Assembly (NCBI GenBank): GCA_002316675.1 | Contig: DCDZ01000032.1 | Span: 1 to 10,471, forward strand | Direction: 5' to 3' | Length of the DNA: 10,471 nt | Source of the DNA: Tyzzerella sp. UBA1042 | GTDB lineage: Bacteria > Bacillota > Clostridia > Lachnospirales > Anaerotignaceae | Part shown: positions 4,675 through 10,471 of the stretch, in pieces | How positions within the stretch are numbered: the first letter of the stretch is position 1 | How the letters are laid out: every line of letters begins with the position of its first letter | The notes under the pieces: model-generated | Told to the model about the DNA's origin: nothing | Database searches by the model: none | What the model saw: only the letters and a program-made list of their open reading frames with translations | Translations under genes and position numbers: made by a program

Positions 4675-4849
4675 ATCCCTTCAAAAACTTCATTTTTTGC
4701 TTTTCATAAACCGCCGTTCCACCGCCCTGACGCAGCTTACTGGCCAGATTCATTTCTTCTAGCCAATTATCATTCGCCGCAGCTGAAATGGTCGGGTAGG
4801 TTTCAATGGGTTCTCCTGTGTCATAGTCCACTTGGGTTACTTTCGCCAT
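4667..4849 (-). CDS. Small phage protein with NUMOD-like motif
   Basis: This 60-aa protein starts MAKVTQVDYDTGEPIETYPT and continues with ISAAANDNWLEEMNLASKLR, then a GGG turn. The pattern 'Gly-x-x-hydrophobic-x-x-TYPTISAAA' followed by a second helix recalls NUMOD1-type DNA-binding modules (xYxSxxxAA, then a helix and a Tyr or Trp near the end, here AVY). It is short enough to be just that module. AGGAGG lies seven bases before the ATG at 4849. The DNA-binding idea is inference; the gene itself is well supported by its ribosome binding site and position. Confidence 0.7.
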   Translation of the reverse strand: MAKVTQVDYDTGEPIETYPTISAAANDNWLEEMNLASKLRQGGGTAVYEKQKMKFLKGYE

Positions 4850-4860
4850 GGTCAGCCCTC

Positions 4861-5190
4861 CTAAAATGGCAAGTCATATGGATCCGCATTTTCGTCTATA
4901 GGGTAAAATCCATCCCCCGGCACCCCTTCTGCATATTCAAATTCGTTACAGAAGATAAAAACAACCGTTTTCTTGTCCTGCGTTTTCCAAAAAGACAACC
5001 AGGCGTTCTTGATATTGATTTTCGTCTGGTTAGGAATATCAACATCCTTCGGGAATCGAATCAAAATATTCCCGTTCTCCCATTTTCTCTCGGCATCTTT
5101 TTTTGAAAGGGATGTGACGTAAAACACTTTCCCGTTTTTCTCGTTCCGAAAGATAACTTGATTTTCGCCTGTGATATTAATTCTCAGCAA
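4861..5190 (-). CDS. OB-fold-like ssDNA-binding protein candidate with SSB-type tail
   Basis: This 109-aa protein starts at a TTG (5190-5188) preceded by GGAGGGGAAAGGG, with reading MLRINITGENQVIFRN. The body alternates short strands (QVIFRNEKNGKVFYVTSLSK, GNILIRFPKDV, AWLSFWKT, TVVFIFCNEFEY), consistent with a small OB-like beta barrel. Phage proteins with a comparable FLSFxK motif near the end occupy the position of SSB. The last nine residues are NADPYDLPF. Bacterial SSBs end in an acidic stretch plus (D)DIPF/DLPF, which docks PriA, RecG, RecO and other partners. It lies just after the helicase loader gene, as expected for a replication protein. OB-fold and ssDNA binding are inferred; the tail is seen directly. 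Confidence 0.62.
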   Translation of the reverse strand: MLRINITGENQVIFRNEKNGKVFYVTSLSKKDAERKWENGNILIRFPKDVDIPNQTKINIKNAWLSFWKTQDKKTVVFIFCNEFEYAEGVPGDGFYPIDENADPYDLPF

Positions 5191-5196
5191 ATATTT

Positions 5197-6084
5197 TCAC
5201 CCTTTCCCCTCCATCAATCTCATTTGCAGTTCCTCATTTTCTGATTTTGCAATATTTTTCCTGACATCTTCCTCTGGCATCTTCACCGGGATGCACATTT
5301 TCAAAATTCTGCTTTTCAGCCTTTCGTCATGTTCCAAATTTTCAATTTCGCAATTACTTGTAAAAATCGTTATTTTACGATACTTCATCCGGTTATCGAA
5401 AATCCCGAAGAGTATTTCATTTACCCAAGGAGATTTTTTTTCTACGCCTATATCGTCAATGATCAGCACATCCACGTTGGTTATGGTTTCAAGAATCTGA
5501 CTTTCCGTGTATTCTGATTCTTCGTTGTATGTATTCTTAATTTCTTTGAGAAGGTCAATGCTGGTGATAAATTTCACTTGCCGTCTGATTTTATTTAGCA
5601 GGACATTCCCAAGGCTCACCGCAAGCCGCGTTTTCCCGCTACCCCTTTTTTCAGAGTAAAAATACAATCCCTTTCCTGTCTGAGCAAATTCATCAAAGCC
5701 ATGTATGTAATTTGCAACCATTTGCTTGGCTTTTTTTGCGATCTGTCTGTTGAAATCCTCTTGATAACAATTTACCTCGAAAGAGTTTATGGTCAGCCCG
5801 TTAAATTCCGTAGGGATGTTGGCAAATTTAAGCCTATTGCTCTGCATTGCGTCCTCCCGGCATTTGCAAAATGCGTCATACATGACCCCCGTCTTTTTTT
5901 CAACAAGATGAATTATCCCTGTACCGTCGCATTCACCATAGGGACAATCAGAAGTCGCATTCAGTATCTTGTAGTCCTCCCGGTTTATCCCTTGCTCTTT
6001 CGAGGGCGATTCGATTAAGTCGCTCTCCTTCTGTTTCTTCAACGCGCTTTGGGCTTGGCGCATTATCTGCTCTATGCTGTCCAC
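5197..6084 (-). CDS. dnaC: DnaC/DnaI-like replicative helicase loader
   Basis: This 295-aa AAA+ ATPase loads the replicative DnaB-type helicase at the phage origin. The N-terminal region has a zinc site (C47, C52, C73, C75: DCPYGECDGTG and FCKC) as in DnaI-type loaders. Walker A is SEKRGSGKT (144-152), Walker B is LIIDD (207-211), sensor 1 is TSN (242-244), and the candidate Arg finger is in ERLKSRI (254-260). The start is a GTG at 6084-6082 with AAGGAGGG eight bases upstream, a strong signal. This makes the first 45 codons overlap the end of the replication-initiator gene in another frame. The order initiator then loader is the usual phage replication module and matches lambda O/P in logic. 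Confidence 0.9.
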   Translation of the reverse strand: MDSIEQIMRQAQSALKKQKESDLIESPSKEQGINREDYKILNATSDCPYGECDGTGIIHLVEKKTGVMYDAFCKCREDAMQSNRLKFANIPTEFNGLTINSFEVNCYQEDFNRQIAKKAKQMVANYIHGFDEFAQTGKGLYFYSEKRGSGKTRLAVSLGNVLLNKIRRQVKFITSIDLLKEIKNTYNEESEYTESQILETITNVDVLIIDDIGVEKKSPWVNEILFGIFDNRMKYRKITIFTSNCEIENLEHDERLKSRILKMCIPVKMPEEDVRKNIAKSENEELQMRLMEGKG

Positions 6085-6859
6085 TGTTGCTACCCTCCTT
6101 TTTGTTGTCGTAATTGCCCTCCAAGACTTTTGTCATATTTCCCGTGACCATAATCCAATCAAACCCAGCGGAAAATCCCTTCCCGTTCCTGTTAGTCAAA
6201 AAGTCACTGCTCTCTGCACATGAAAATGCTTTTAAAATTTCATCATCAGCAAAAACTTTTCGTATTGCATTGATTGCCTTTTTGCGCTTTTCTGTGTTTT
6301 TTACAACCTTTGGAAGACTAATACATATAGAATTAAAGGAATCAATGTAATAATTAAAATTGGTTTTTACTTTTTCAGGTTCAACATCAGGAAACGAAGT
6401 TTCAATATATTCCTTATCTTCTCTAATCTTATCTATACTAATCTTATCTATACTAATCTTATCTATACTACGGCAACCATCTGGCAACCGTTCGGCAACC
6501 ATTTGGCAACCAGATTCAGTAAGAGTGTATGAAAGATTGTCCTTTATGTTTAAACGTGCTAGCTCTTCTTGGAAAGAAGTAGGGGTATGGCGGTCTTTTC
6601 TGAGTGTGTTGTGCATCCTCCAATGCTTAATCACAATTACACCGCTTTCAAACCTGATTAAAAAGTTTTTAAGCAATAAAACCTTTAAATCATCAACGCT
6701 TGCGTGGGATTTTAACATTGCTAACTGGATTTGATTATTAAATCCATCATCATCCGCTGATTGATTGAGGTGGAAATACAAGGCTTGTGCTGCCGACGAC
6801 ATTTCAATAAAAGCGTCACTGTCAGTTATTTTCTTGGAAAACATTCTTTTTTCTGCCAC
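5948..6859 (-). CDS. Phage replication initiator/replisome organiser, DnaD-like
   Basis: This 303-aa protein starts at a GTG (6859-6857) overlapping the upstream stop by one base, with GGAGGTGG seven bases before it. The N-terminal 100 residues form the winged-helix domain of Firmicutes phage initiators (EKRMFSKKITDSDAFIEMSS, then ALYFHL, NQSADDDGF and HWRMHNTLRKDRHTPT). A linker of about 50 residues is encoded by the iterons and 15-bp repeats and contains IDKISIDKISIDKIRED. The C-terminal half has a DnaD-like tail domain, with FNSICISLPKVV, KKAINAIRK, FDWIMVTGNMTKVLEGNYD. The last 45 residues, Arg/Glu-rich, overlap the loader gene. It should bind the iterons within its own gene and recruit the loader. 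An earlier in-frame ATG at 6916 lies inside the nuclease gene and has no ribosome binding site. Confidence 0.85.
   Translation of the reverse strand: MAEKRMFSKKITDSDAFIEMSSAAQALYFHLNQSADDDGFNNQIQLAMLKSHASVDDLKVLLLKNFLIRFESGVIVIKHWRMHNTLRKDRHTPTSFQEELARLNIKDNLSYTLTESGCQMVAERLPDGCRSIDKISIDKISIDKIREDKEYIETSFPDVEPEKVKTNFNYYIDSFNSICISLPKVVKNTEKRKKAINAIRKVFADDEILKAFSCAESSDFLTNRNGKGFSAGFDWIMVTGNMTKVLEGNYDNKKEGSNSGQHRADNAPSPKRVEETEGERLNRIALERARDKPGGLQDTECDF
6425..6469. repeat. Three tandem 15-bp AT-rich repeats, likely DNA-unwinding element
   Basis: The plus strand has exactly three copies of AATCTTATCTATACT in a row with no differences. They encode the repeated ISIDK units of the initiator linker. 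They sit directly beside the iteron array, on its downstream side relative to the gene. AT-rich tandem repeats next to iterons are the typical melting site of iteron origins. Perfect identity at DNA level, including third codon positions, points to a role as DNA or to a recent duplication. Confidence 0.75.
6472..6511 (-). repeat. Four 11-bp iterons GGTTGCC, candidate phage origin
   Basis: The minus strand has GGTTGCC at 6511-6505, 6500-6494, 6489-6483 and 6478-6472, with start-to-start distance of exactly 11 bases each time; the four-base spacers vary (AAAT, GAAC, AGAT). A spacing of one helical turn puts all sites on one DNA face, as expected for cooperative initiator binding. The array lies in the middle of the initiator gene, next to the AT-rich repeats, as in lambda O and several Firmicutes phages. 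Because 11 is not a multiple of three, the repeats are read in different frames, so protein selection does not explain them. Confidence 0.85.
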
Positions 6860-7203
6860 TACTCCACCTCCGCAAACGGCACTGGCGGCTCGTAATCTCC
6901 ATACATTTTTATCCAATCATCAAACGGCATAATTACTAGCCAATCATGATTATTTTTTCTATGCATTACACAGGGCAATTCGCCCTCTCTGGCATCCCTG
7001 ACAGCCTGCGCCACCGAATCCTCCAGATTCAATTTTTCAACCCTCTTGCACTCGATATGTATGCCGTCAAGCCCTATAACATCGGCATTGCCGTTTATGC
7101 CGCAAAACTGTTGTCCTCGGGATGCATCGTATCCATGTTCCCTTAATTTTGCCGCAAGCTCACGTTCCCCGCGCTTGCCTTTTTCTCTGCTGAATTTACC
7201 CAT
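6859..7203 (-). CDS. Hjc-like PDDEXK nuclease, putative Holliday junction resolvase
   Basis: This 114-aa protein has the layout of small archaeal-type Hjc resolvases. RGERE at residues 11-15 supplies the first Glu, NADVIGL supplies the metal-binding Asp (D41), IECK gives the E-x-K pair (E51, K53), and a later Gln (Q66) follows. Such enzymes cut branched DNA, here recombination or packaging intermediates. The basic N-terminus (KFSREKGKRG) fits DNA contact. The start ATG at 7203 follows GAGGTGA. It lies between the MBL-fold gene and the initiator gene, in the usual recombination/replication cluster. A general structure-specific or VRR-type nuclease is the main alternative. Confidence 0.8.
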   Translation of the reverse strand: MGKFSREKGKRGERELAAKLREHGYDASRGQQFCGINGNADVIGLDGIHIECKRVEKLNLEDSVAQAVRDAREGELPCVMHRKNNHDWLVIMPFDDWIKMYGDYEPPVPFAEVE

Positions 7204-7212
7204 GCTTCACCT

Positions 7213-7842
7213 CTATTCGTGTTGGTGCATATAAATATACTCACTCTTGTTCCCTAAGTTTCTATACAGCCAATCATTGCATTTTTCCAAACTCAAATGA
7301 TTTTTCAAAACATCATACTCATAGCAATGCAAACCTTGGCTTTCTTTCTCCTTTATTCGCTCTAAAATCTCCGGTTCGGAATAATTTGCTTCTACCATGT
7401 ACAAATCGTAGTTGGGTGCCTCTATACCGTTGAGGGTATTTGTGTCCGTTGCATAAAACATACTACAATTCATAAAAAATACATGGTAGCCACAATTCGA
7501 AACATTATGTAATAGTAACGACGGTTTGATTTTAAACAACCCGTAATCAAATACAATTTCCGGTGTAAATACGTCAATTTGATGATATTTCACGCCGCAT
7601 TTAATCAAATCTCCCACCAACCACTCACAGCACCCAAAGCGCAACGTGGGACGCTCAAAGGCTAATTTTTTGATAGTTGCTTTGTTGAAATGGTCGGAAT
7701 GGATATGCGTTAATAAAACTAATTGAATATCTCGGTAGTATTGCAGGAGCGCCTTGAACGGCACCCCGCAATCTATCAGAATTGTTTTGTCAATTACTAC
7801 AGCATTGCCTTTACTGCCTGACGAAACGATATTATAAATCAT
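7213..7842 (-). CDS. MBL-fold metallohydrolase, YycJ/WalJ-like nuclease candidate
   Basis: This 209-aa protein starts MIYNIVSSGSKGNAVVIDKT. The SSGSKGN opening and the overall layout resemble the YycJ/WalJ group of metallo-beta-lactamase-fold proteins, some of which are DNA exonucleases. All two-metal ligands are visible: H46, H48, D50 and H51 in THIHSDH, H112 in LLLHNV, D133 in YATDT, and H182 in KNHLS. The ATG at 7842 is supported by AGAGG nine bases upstream and overlaps the recT end by 11 bases; the open frame to 7971 lies inside recT and is not used. A phage MBL protein beside RecT could supply the exonuclease partner, as no YqaJ or RecE-type nuclease is seen. Substrate is inferred. Confidence 0.82.
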   Translation of the reverse strand: MIYNIVSSGSKGNAVVIDKTILIDCGVPFKALLQYYRDIQLVLLTHIHSDHFNKATIKKLAFERPTLRFGCCEWLVGDLIKCGVKYHQIDVFTPEIVFDYGLFKIKPSLLLHNVSNCGYHVFFMNCSMFYATDTNTLNGIEAPNYDLYMVEANYSEPEILERIKEKESQGLHCYEYDVLKNHLSLEKCNDWLYRNLGNKSEYIYMHQHE

Positions 7843-8743
7843 CCATAGACACCTCTGCGTTTTCGTCTTCGGCATACTCTTCTGGTTCCCCTGCTGGCAG
7901 TTCTGGAATGTCGGGCTCGTCCACATATTGAGGAACTCCGTCTTTGCCAATAGCGGCTTCGTCAGCTTCAAAAGCCTGTCTTAAATCAATACTCATAATG
8001 CCCCACTTGCTGATTAACTGGCGCAATATTGTTTTGTATGCCATGCCATCAAAGTCCTTGTACCAAAAGCTGCTATAAAGCCACTCCGTACTCTTGTCAT
8101 AATTACCTCTTTCAAAATCTTCCAAGGATACTTTTTTTACTTGCCCATTTTTTGTATTTATGGTGCAACCGTAAAGGCTAAAAGCTGGGCTATATTTATT
8201 GGCGTGGTTAGCCATTTTTTCCTTAGACCAATACATGATTTTTTTGAAACCATTTAGGTATTCGAACATTGCGTAATAGCCGATTGTTTCGGTCGCTTCT
8301 CGCTTCAAATCGTCTTGAATCATATTAACTTCGATTGTTTCATTGAGGGGATCGTATCTTGTCAATTCCCCCTTTTTCAGCGCAATTACATTGATGTGTT
8401 TGTAATATCCTGACCGCTGGGCTAGTTGGATATAGCCTTTGTATCCCAAAACGAATACAGCCTTTGTTATGTTATTTTTTTTGTCCTTAAAAGGAACCAT
8501 GTAATACTGTCCTAACTGTGGACTTGGTGATAATTCTAGACTTTCTCCAAGCAATGCACTTGATAAAATCGTTCCTGCATCACACATCTGCAAATCAGGG
8601 TTTACCGCCACCGCGGAACTGATAGAAGCGATAAAGCGCTGCGCTCTCTTAGGGTCTTGCAGTGTGTTATTGATAAGATTTTTATATGTATCAGTCTGGA
8701 TTGCTACGGAAAATTTCGGTCTTTGTGCTACTGGATTACTCAT
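7832..8743 (-). CDS. recT: RecT-family single-strand annealing recombinase
   Basis: This 303-aa protein anneals complementary ssDNA and drives phage homologous recombination. It starts MSNPVAQRPKFSVAIQTDTY. The conserved RecT block SALLGESLELSPSPQLGQYY and following VPF is present. So are FVLGYKGYIQLAQRSGYYKH, the central FEYLNGFKKIMYWSKEK and FDGMAYKTILRQLISKWG. The C-terminus is acidic (EPEEYAEDENAEVSMDDL), a common feature of RecT and SSB-like partners. The ATG at 8743 has AAGGAGG eight bases upstream; a TTG six codons earlier would include that site and is rejected. Overlaps with both neighbours support tight coupling in a recombination operon. Confidence 0.95.
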   Translation of the reverse strand: MSNPVAQRPKFSVAIQTDTYKNLINNTLQDPKRAQRFIASISSAVAVNPDLQMCDAGTILSSALLGESLELSPSPQLGQYYMVPFKDKKNNITKAVFVLGYKGYIQLAQRSGYYKHINVIALKKGELTRYDPLNETIEVNMIQDDLKREATETIGYYAMFEYLNGFKKIMYWSKEKMANHANKYSPAFSLYGCTINTKNGQVKKVSLEDFERGNYDKSTEWLYSSFWYKDFDGMAYKTILRQLISKWGIMSIDLRQAFEADEAAIGKDGVPQYVDEPDIPELPAGEPEEYAEDENAEVSMDDL

Positions 8744-9839
8744 ATTTGTAACCTCCTTCAACTAAAAATGCTTTCAATTCTTTTAATTTGCTAATTGGAG
8801 CTTTGACCTTAAATGTCAAGGTTTTCACTGGGTCGGGTGCGGTTTTTGTCTCTGGTTCTGCCTTTGGTTGCTGGATAGGTTGTGCTACCTGCTTCGGTGG
8901 CTCCAATGGTGCAGGGGCGGCAGCTTCAACTTTCTTTGTGGCTTCGGCTTGTGCCTGTCGTCTGGCTTCAATTTCTGCCTGTCTGGCTTTCTGTTCTTCG
9001 ATAGCCTTATGCCTTGATACAACCGCTGTAATTGCCTGTGAGCAGTTCAAATTTTTCTTATACTCAACAAAAATTTCCTCTTTAAATTCCTGTGTCTCAA
9101 TGAGGGCCACATCATCGGAAATTCGGTCAATAAATTGCTTCGCCTGCTCCTTTAAAGATTTTAGGCTTGCGGACAATGTGACGTTGATTTTTGCATTATC
9201 AAAATATACAAAGTCTATATTTTTACTGCATAAATATTCGTCAAAATATGCTTTGATATCGGCTTCTTTTTGGGCTTTTAATTCACTTTCAACATCGCTG
9301 ATACGGGTTTTTAATGTTTCATCAGCGGCCTTCATTTTGTCCGAAACATAGAATTTGTATCTGTCATTGAGTTGGTCATAAGGTGCCATGATGGCATTTT
9401 TGACCGCCATGCGCTGCTCTTCCAGTGTGGCAAGTGTTTTATTCAAGTCAGCCCTTGCGGACTTCACGGTCTTAATATTGTCCTCTGTGCAAGGTAATGC
9501 CAACGCACTGTTTACCTTTGTATCAATTTCCTCTGACAGGGTTTTAAGATGTTCTTCAATGACAGGAAGCTGCTTTACTGTAATTAATTCCTGTGGCTGT
9601 TGAATTTCATCAATCGTCACGTTTTGTGGTTCTAAGTCCACGATTGAATGAACATATCGTAATTTATCCCCAAACTTTTCTGCCTCTTCCTGTGGTACGT
9701 CGGTAGAGGTTATAACCAGTTTCTTTCCCTCTTCTGTGGTCACAATTTCGCCCTCTACCGCATCCTCTGCGATGCCGTATGTATATTCTCTGCCTTTCGG
9801 CGAACCGTTTTCGTCTAAAAATTTGCACTTAACAATCAT
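8736..9839 (-). CDS. DUF1351 protein with extra N-terminal phage domain
   Basis: This 367-aa protein has two parts. Residues 1-70 (MIVKCKFLDENGSPKGREYT ... IVTTEEGKKLVITSTDVPQE) form a small beta-rich domain that occurs alone or fused in phage proteins. Residues 75-300 match DUF1351: a long helical, coiled-coil-rich region with YDQLNDRYKFYV, then IDFVYFDNAKIN and an Arg/Gln/Ala-rich helix (EEQKARQAEIEARRQAQAEA). A Pro/Ala/Lys linker follows, then a conserved C-terminal unit (LTFKVKAPISKLKELKAFLV and EGGYKYE). DUF1351 genes are nearly always next to recT or an exonuclease, so a role with ssDNA or RecT is likely but unproven. ATG 9839 has AAGGAGG upstream and overlaps the previous stop as ATGA. 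Confidence 0.88.
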   Translation of the reverse strand: MIVKCKFLDENGSPKGREYTYGIAEDAVEGEIVTTEEGKKLVITSTDVPQEEAEKFGDKLRYVHSIVDLEPQNVTIDEIQQPQELITVKQLPVIEEHLKTLSEEIDTKVNSALALPCTEDNIKTVKSARADLNKTLATLEEQRMAVKNAIMAPYDQLNDRYKFYVSDKMKAADETLKTRISDVESELKAQKEADIKAYFDEYLCSKNIDFVYFDNAKINVTLSASLKSLKEQAKQFIDRISDDVALIETQEFKEEIFVEYKKNLNCSQAITAVVSRHKAIEEQKARQAEIEARRQAQAEATKKVEAAAPAPLEPPKQVAQPIQQPKAEPETKTAPDPVKTLTFKVKAPISKLKELKAFLVEGGYKYE

Positions 9840-10000
9840 CTTGCATCCTCCTTATATTTGACCTTTCCTGATAACATAGCCGAAACAACCTCAGTTTTTG
9901 GGTATTCAGTAGTCTCTATATACATCAACACGGCATCAACTTTGCCTTTTAATTCCCATAATTCTTGTGTATCATTTTCTGGCACTAATGAATTATTCAT
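9836..10000 (-). CDS. Small hypothetical phage protein
   Basis: This 54-aa protein starts MNNSLVPENDTQELWELKGK, followed by a conserved-looking VDAVLMYIETTEYPKTEVVS and a basic end (SGKVKYKEDAR). The ATG at 10000 is chosen for AAAGGGCGGG eight bases upstream; the frame stays open to 10063 but without a better start. Small proteins of this type often precede DUF1351/recT in Firmicutes phages. A single amphipathic helix pair is all I can propose. Its stop overlaps the DUF1351 ATG, so the two are translationally coupled. Confidence 0.7.
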   Translation of the reverse strand: MNNSLVPENDTQELWELKGKVDAVLMYIETTEYPKTEVVSAMLSGKVKYKEDAR

Positions 10001-10019
10001 TGACAAATCCCGCCCTTTC

Positions 10020-10471
10020 TTAAATTTCAATACCTGTAATTTCCTTAAACACGTCTTTGTCAAAGTTCGGCAAGCTTGTAACTGCCGCTTTGTCCTCGTC
10101 GTCCAGCTTCGCCCACATCATCTTGCAGGCTGTTTTGAAATCAACGGTTTTTAAATAACCGCCCGTTGTCCCATGCTCTGGATGCAATTCTTTTTCTTCA
10201 TCACTCATATTTTGTGAATAAATCCACCAAGCATTTTCAAAATTCCAATTTAAAACGCGCATCCCTCTGAGTGATAAAATACTATCTCTATCCAAGTCCA
10301 AAGGAACGTTGAACATTGTCATTTTCGGGGTTTCGGAATTCAAGAAACCTGTGGAAAAATCACAACCGTTCCAGTTGCCAGTGTTGTAGTCGCCAGTGTT
10401 CCGGTTGCCAGTGTTGTAGTCGCCAGTGTTCCGGTTGCCAGTGTTCCGGTCGCCAGTGTTGCAGTCGCCAG
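10020..10471 (-). CDS. Pentapeptide-repeat phage protein, C-terminal part
   Basis: The gene continues beyond position 10471; about 150 residues are inside the window. The visible N-terminal section has seven consecutive five-residue units of the form G-(D/N)-x-N-T (GDCNT, GDRNT, GNRNT, GDYNT, GNRNT, GDYNT, GNWNG), then a degenerate CDFST-GFLNS. This is the NTGxx (Pentapeptide_2-like) class, expected to form an elongated right-handed beta-helix. The C-terminal 107 residues, starting NSETPKMTMFNVPLDLDR, form a separate domain found after such repeats in many phage and clostridial proteins. The frame is open throughout; a TTG at 10343 is internal. Function is unknown; DNA mimicry or a structural role have been proposed for other pentapeptide proteins. 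The stop at 10020 lies 19 bases before the next ATG. Confidence 0.82.
   Translation of the reverse strand, partial: GDCNTGDRNTGNRNTGDYNTGNRNTGDYNTGNWNGCDFSTGFLNSETPKMTMFNVPLDLDRDSILSLRGMRVLNWNFENAWWIYSQNMSDEEKELHPEHGTTGGYLKTVDFKTACKMMWAKLDDEDKAAVTSLPNFDKDVFKEITGIEI
10369..10471. repeat. 15-bp coding repeats with a perfect 30-bp duplication
   Basis: The pentapeptide region is a 15-bp periodic DNA array (consensus GGCRACYRSAACACT on the minus strand). Within it, 10381-10410 and 10411-10440 are identical 30-bp units, so the array has expanded recently or is kept uniform by slippage or recombination. The repeats run off the right edge of the window, so the total number is unknown. Confidence 0.85.

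Noticed and set aside
6860..6916. Longer N-terminus for the replication initiator
   Set aside because: It overlaps the nuclease gene's last codons, and the GTG at 6859 has a strong ribosome binding site and gives the usual family N-terminus.
7843..7971. Longer N-terminus for the MBL protein
   Set aside because: The extra 43 codons lie inside recT, lack a ribosome binding site and do not match the SSGSKGN-type N-terminus of the family.
8788..9351. Plus-strand 187-codon ORF opposite DUF1351
   Set aside because: Antisense shadow of a coiled-coil gene: Ala/Ser/Cys-rich, no start signal.
10403..10439. GGTTGCC heptamers in the pentapeptide array and at 4611-4617 (as GGCAACC) as extra iterons
   Set aside because: In the array they come from Gly-Asn codons at 30-bp spacing and opposite orientation; at 4611 only one copy exists. 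No 11-bp periodicity in either place.
10381..10471. CRISPR-like regular repeats at the right edge
   Set aside because: The period is 15 bp with no unique spacers, and the repeats translate as pentapeptide units in an open frame.

Overview
The window looks like part of a temperate siphophage or prophage from a low-to-mid GC Firmicute, most likely a Clostridia/Lachnospiraceae-type host. The basis is the gene content (RecT with a DUF1351 protein, a DnaD-like replication protein plus a DnaC/DnaI-type loader, a terminase small subunit), strong AGGAGG-type ribosome binding sites, frequent TTG and GTG starts, and packed genes with ATGA/GTGA overlaps. Host assignment is inference. Every supportable gene lies on the minus strand, so the biological order runs from position 10471 down to 1.

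Right part (10471 to about 5950), recombination and replication: the C-terminal part of a pentapeptide-repeat protein, a small unknown gene, a DUF1351 protein with an extra N-terminal domain, RecT, a metallo-beta-lactamase-fold hydrolase with all metal ligands, a PDDEXK/Holliday-junction-resolvase-like nuclease, and a phage replication initiator. The initiator gene carries four GGTTGCC iterons at an exact 11-bp period, followed immediately by three 15-bp AT-rich tandem repeats. This is a good candidate phage replication origin. The helicase-loader gene overlaps the end of the initiator gene by 137 bp. After it comes an OB-fold-like protein with an SSB-like acidic DLPF tail.

Middle part (about 4850 to 1230), small accessory genes: about fifteen short genes, many Cys-rich or zinc-ribbon-like, including a DUF551 protein and an HTH-like protein. 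Two or three were read directly from the sequence because they are very short: a 45-aa two-helix membrane protein (1428-1565), a 23-aa ORF (1577-1648) and a split small gene at 4563-4674. That gene is either frameshifted or uses a +1 shift at a CTT-AGA-TGA site. Several gene junctions reuse nearly identical stop/RBS/start sequences, which suggests cassette assembly.

Left part (1234 to 1), switch to late genes: a small SAM-dependent methyltransferase, then a RinA/ArpU-like late regulator. A leader follows, with a possible activator-dependent promoter, a hairpin, a CAU-anticodon tRNA without encoded CCA, a GC-rich hairpin and a clear intrinsic terminator. Last comes the first 25 codons of a terminase small subunit gene starting with TTG, cut by the window edge. 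The terminator sits between the regulator/tRNA unit and terS with almost no room for a promoter behind it, so late-gene expression may depend on read-through or antitermination.
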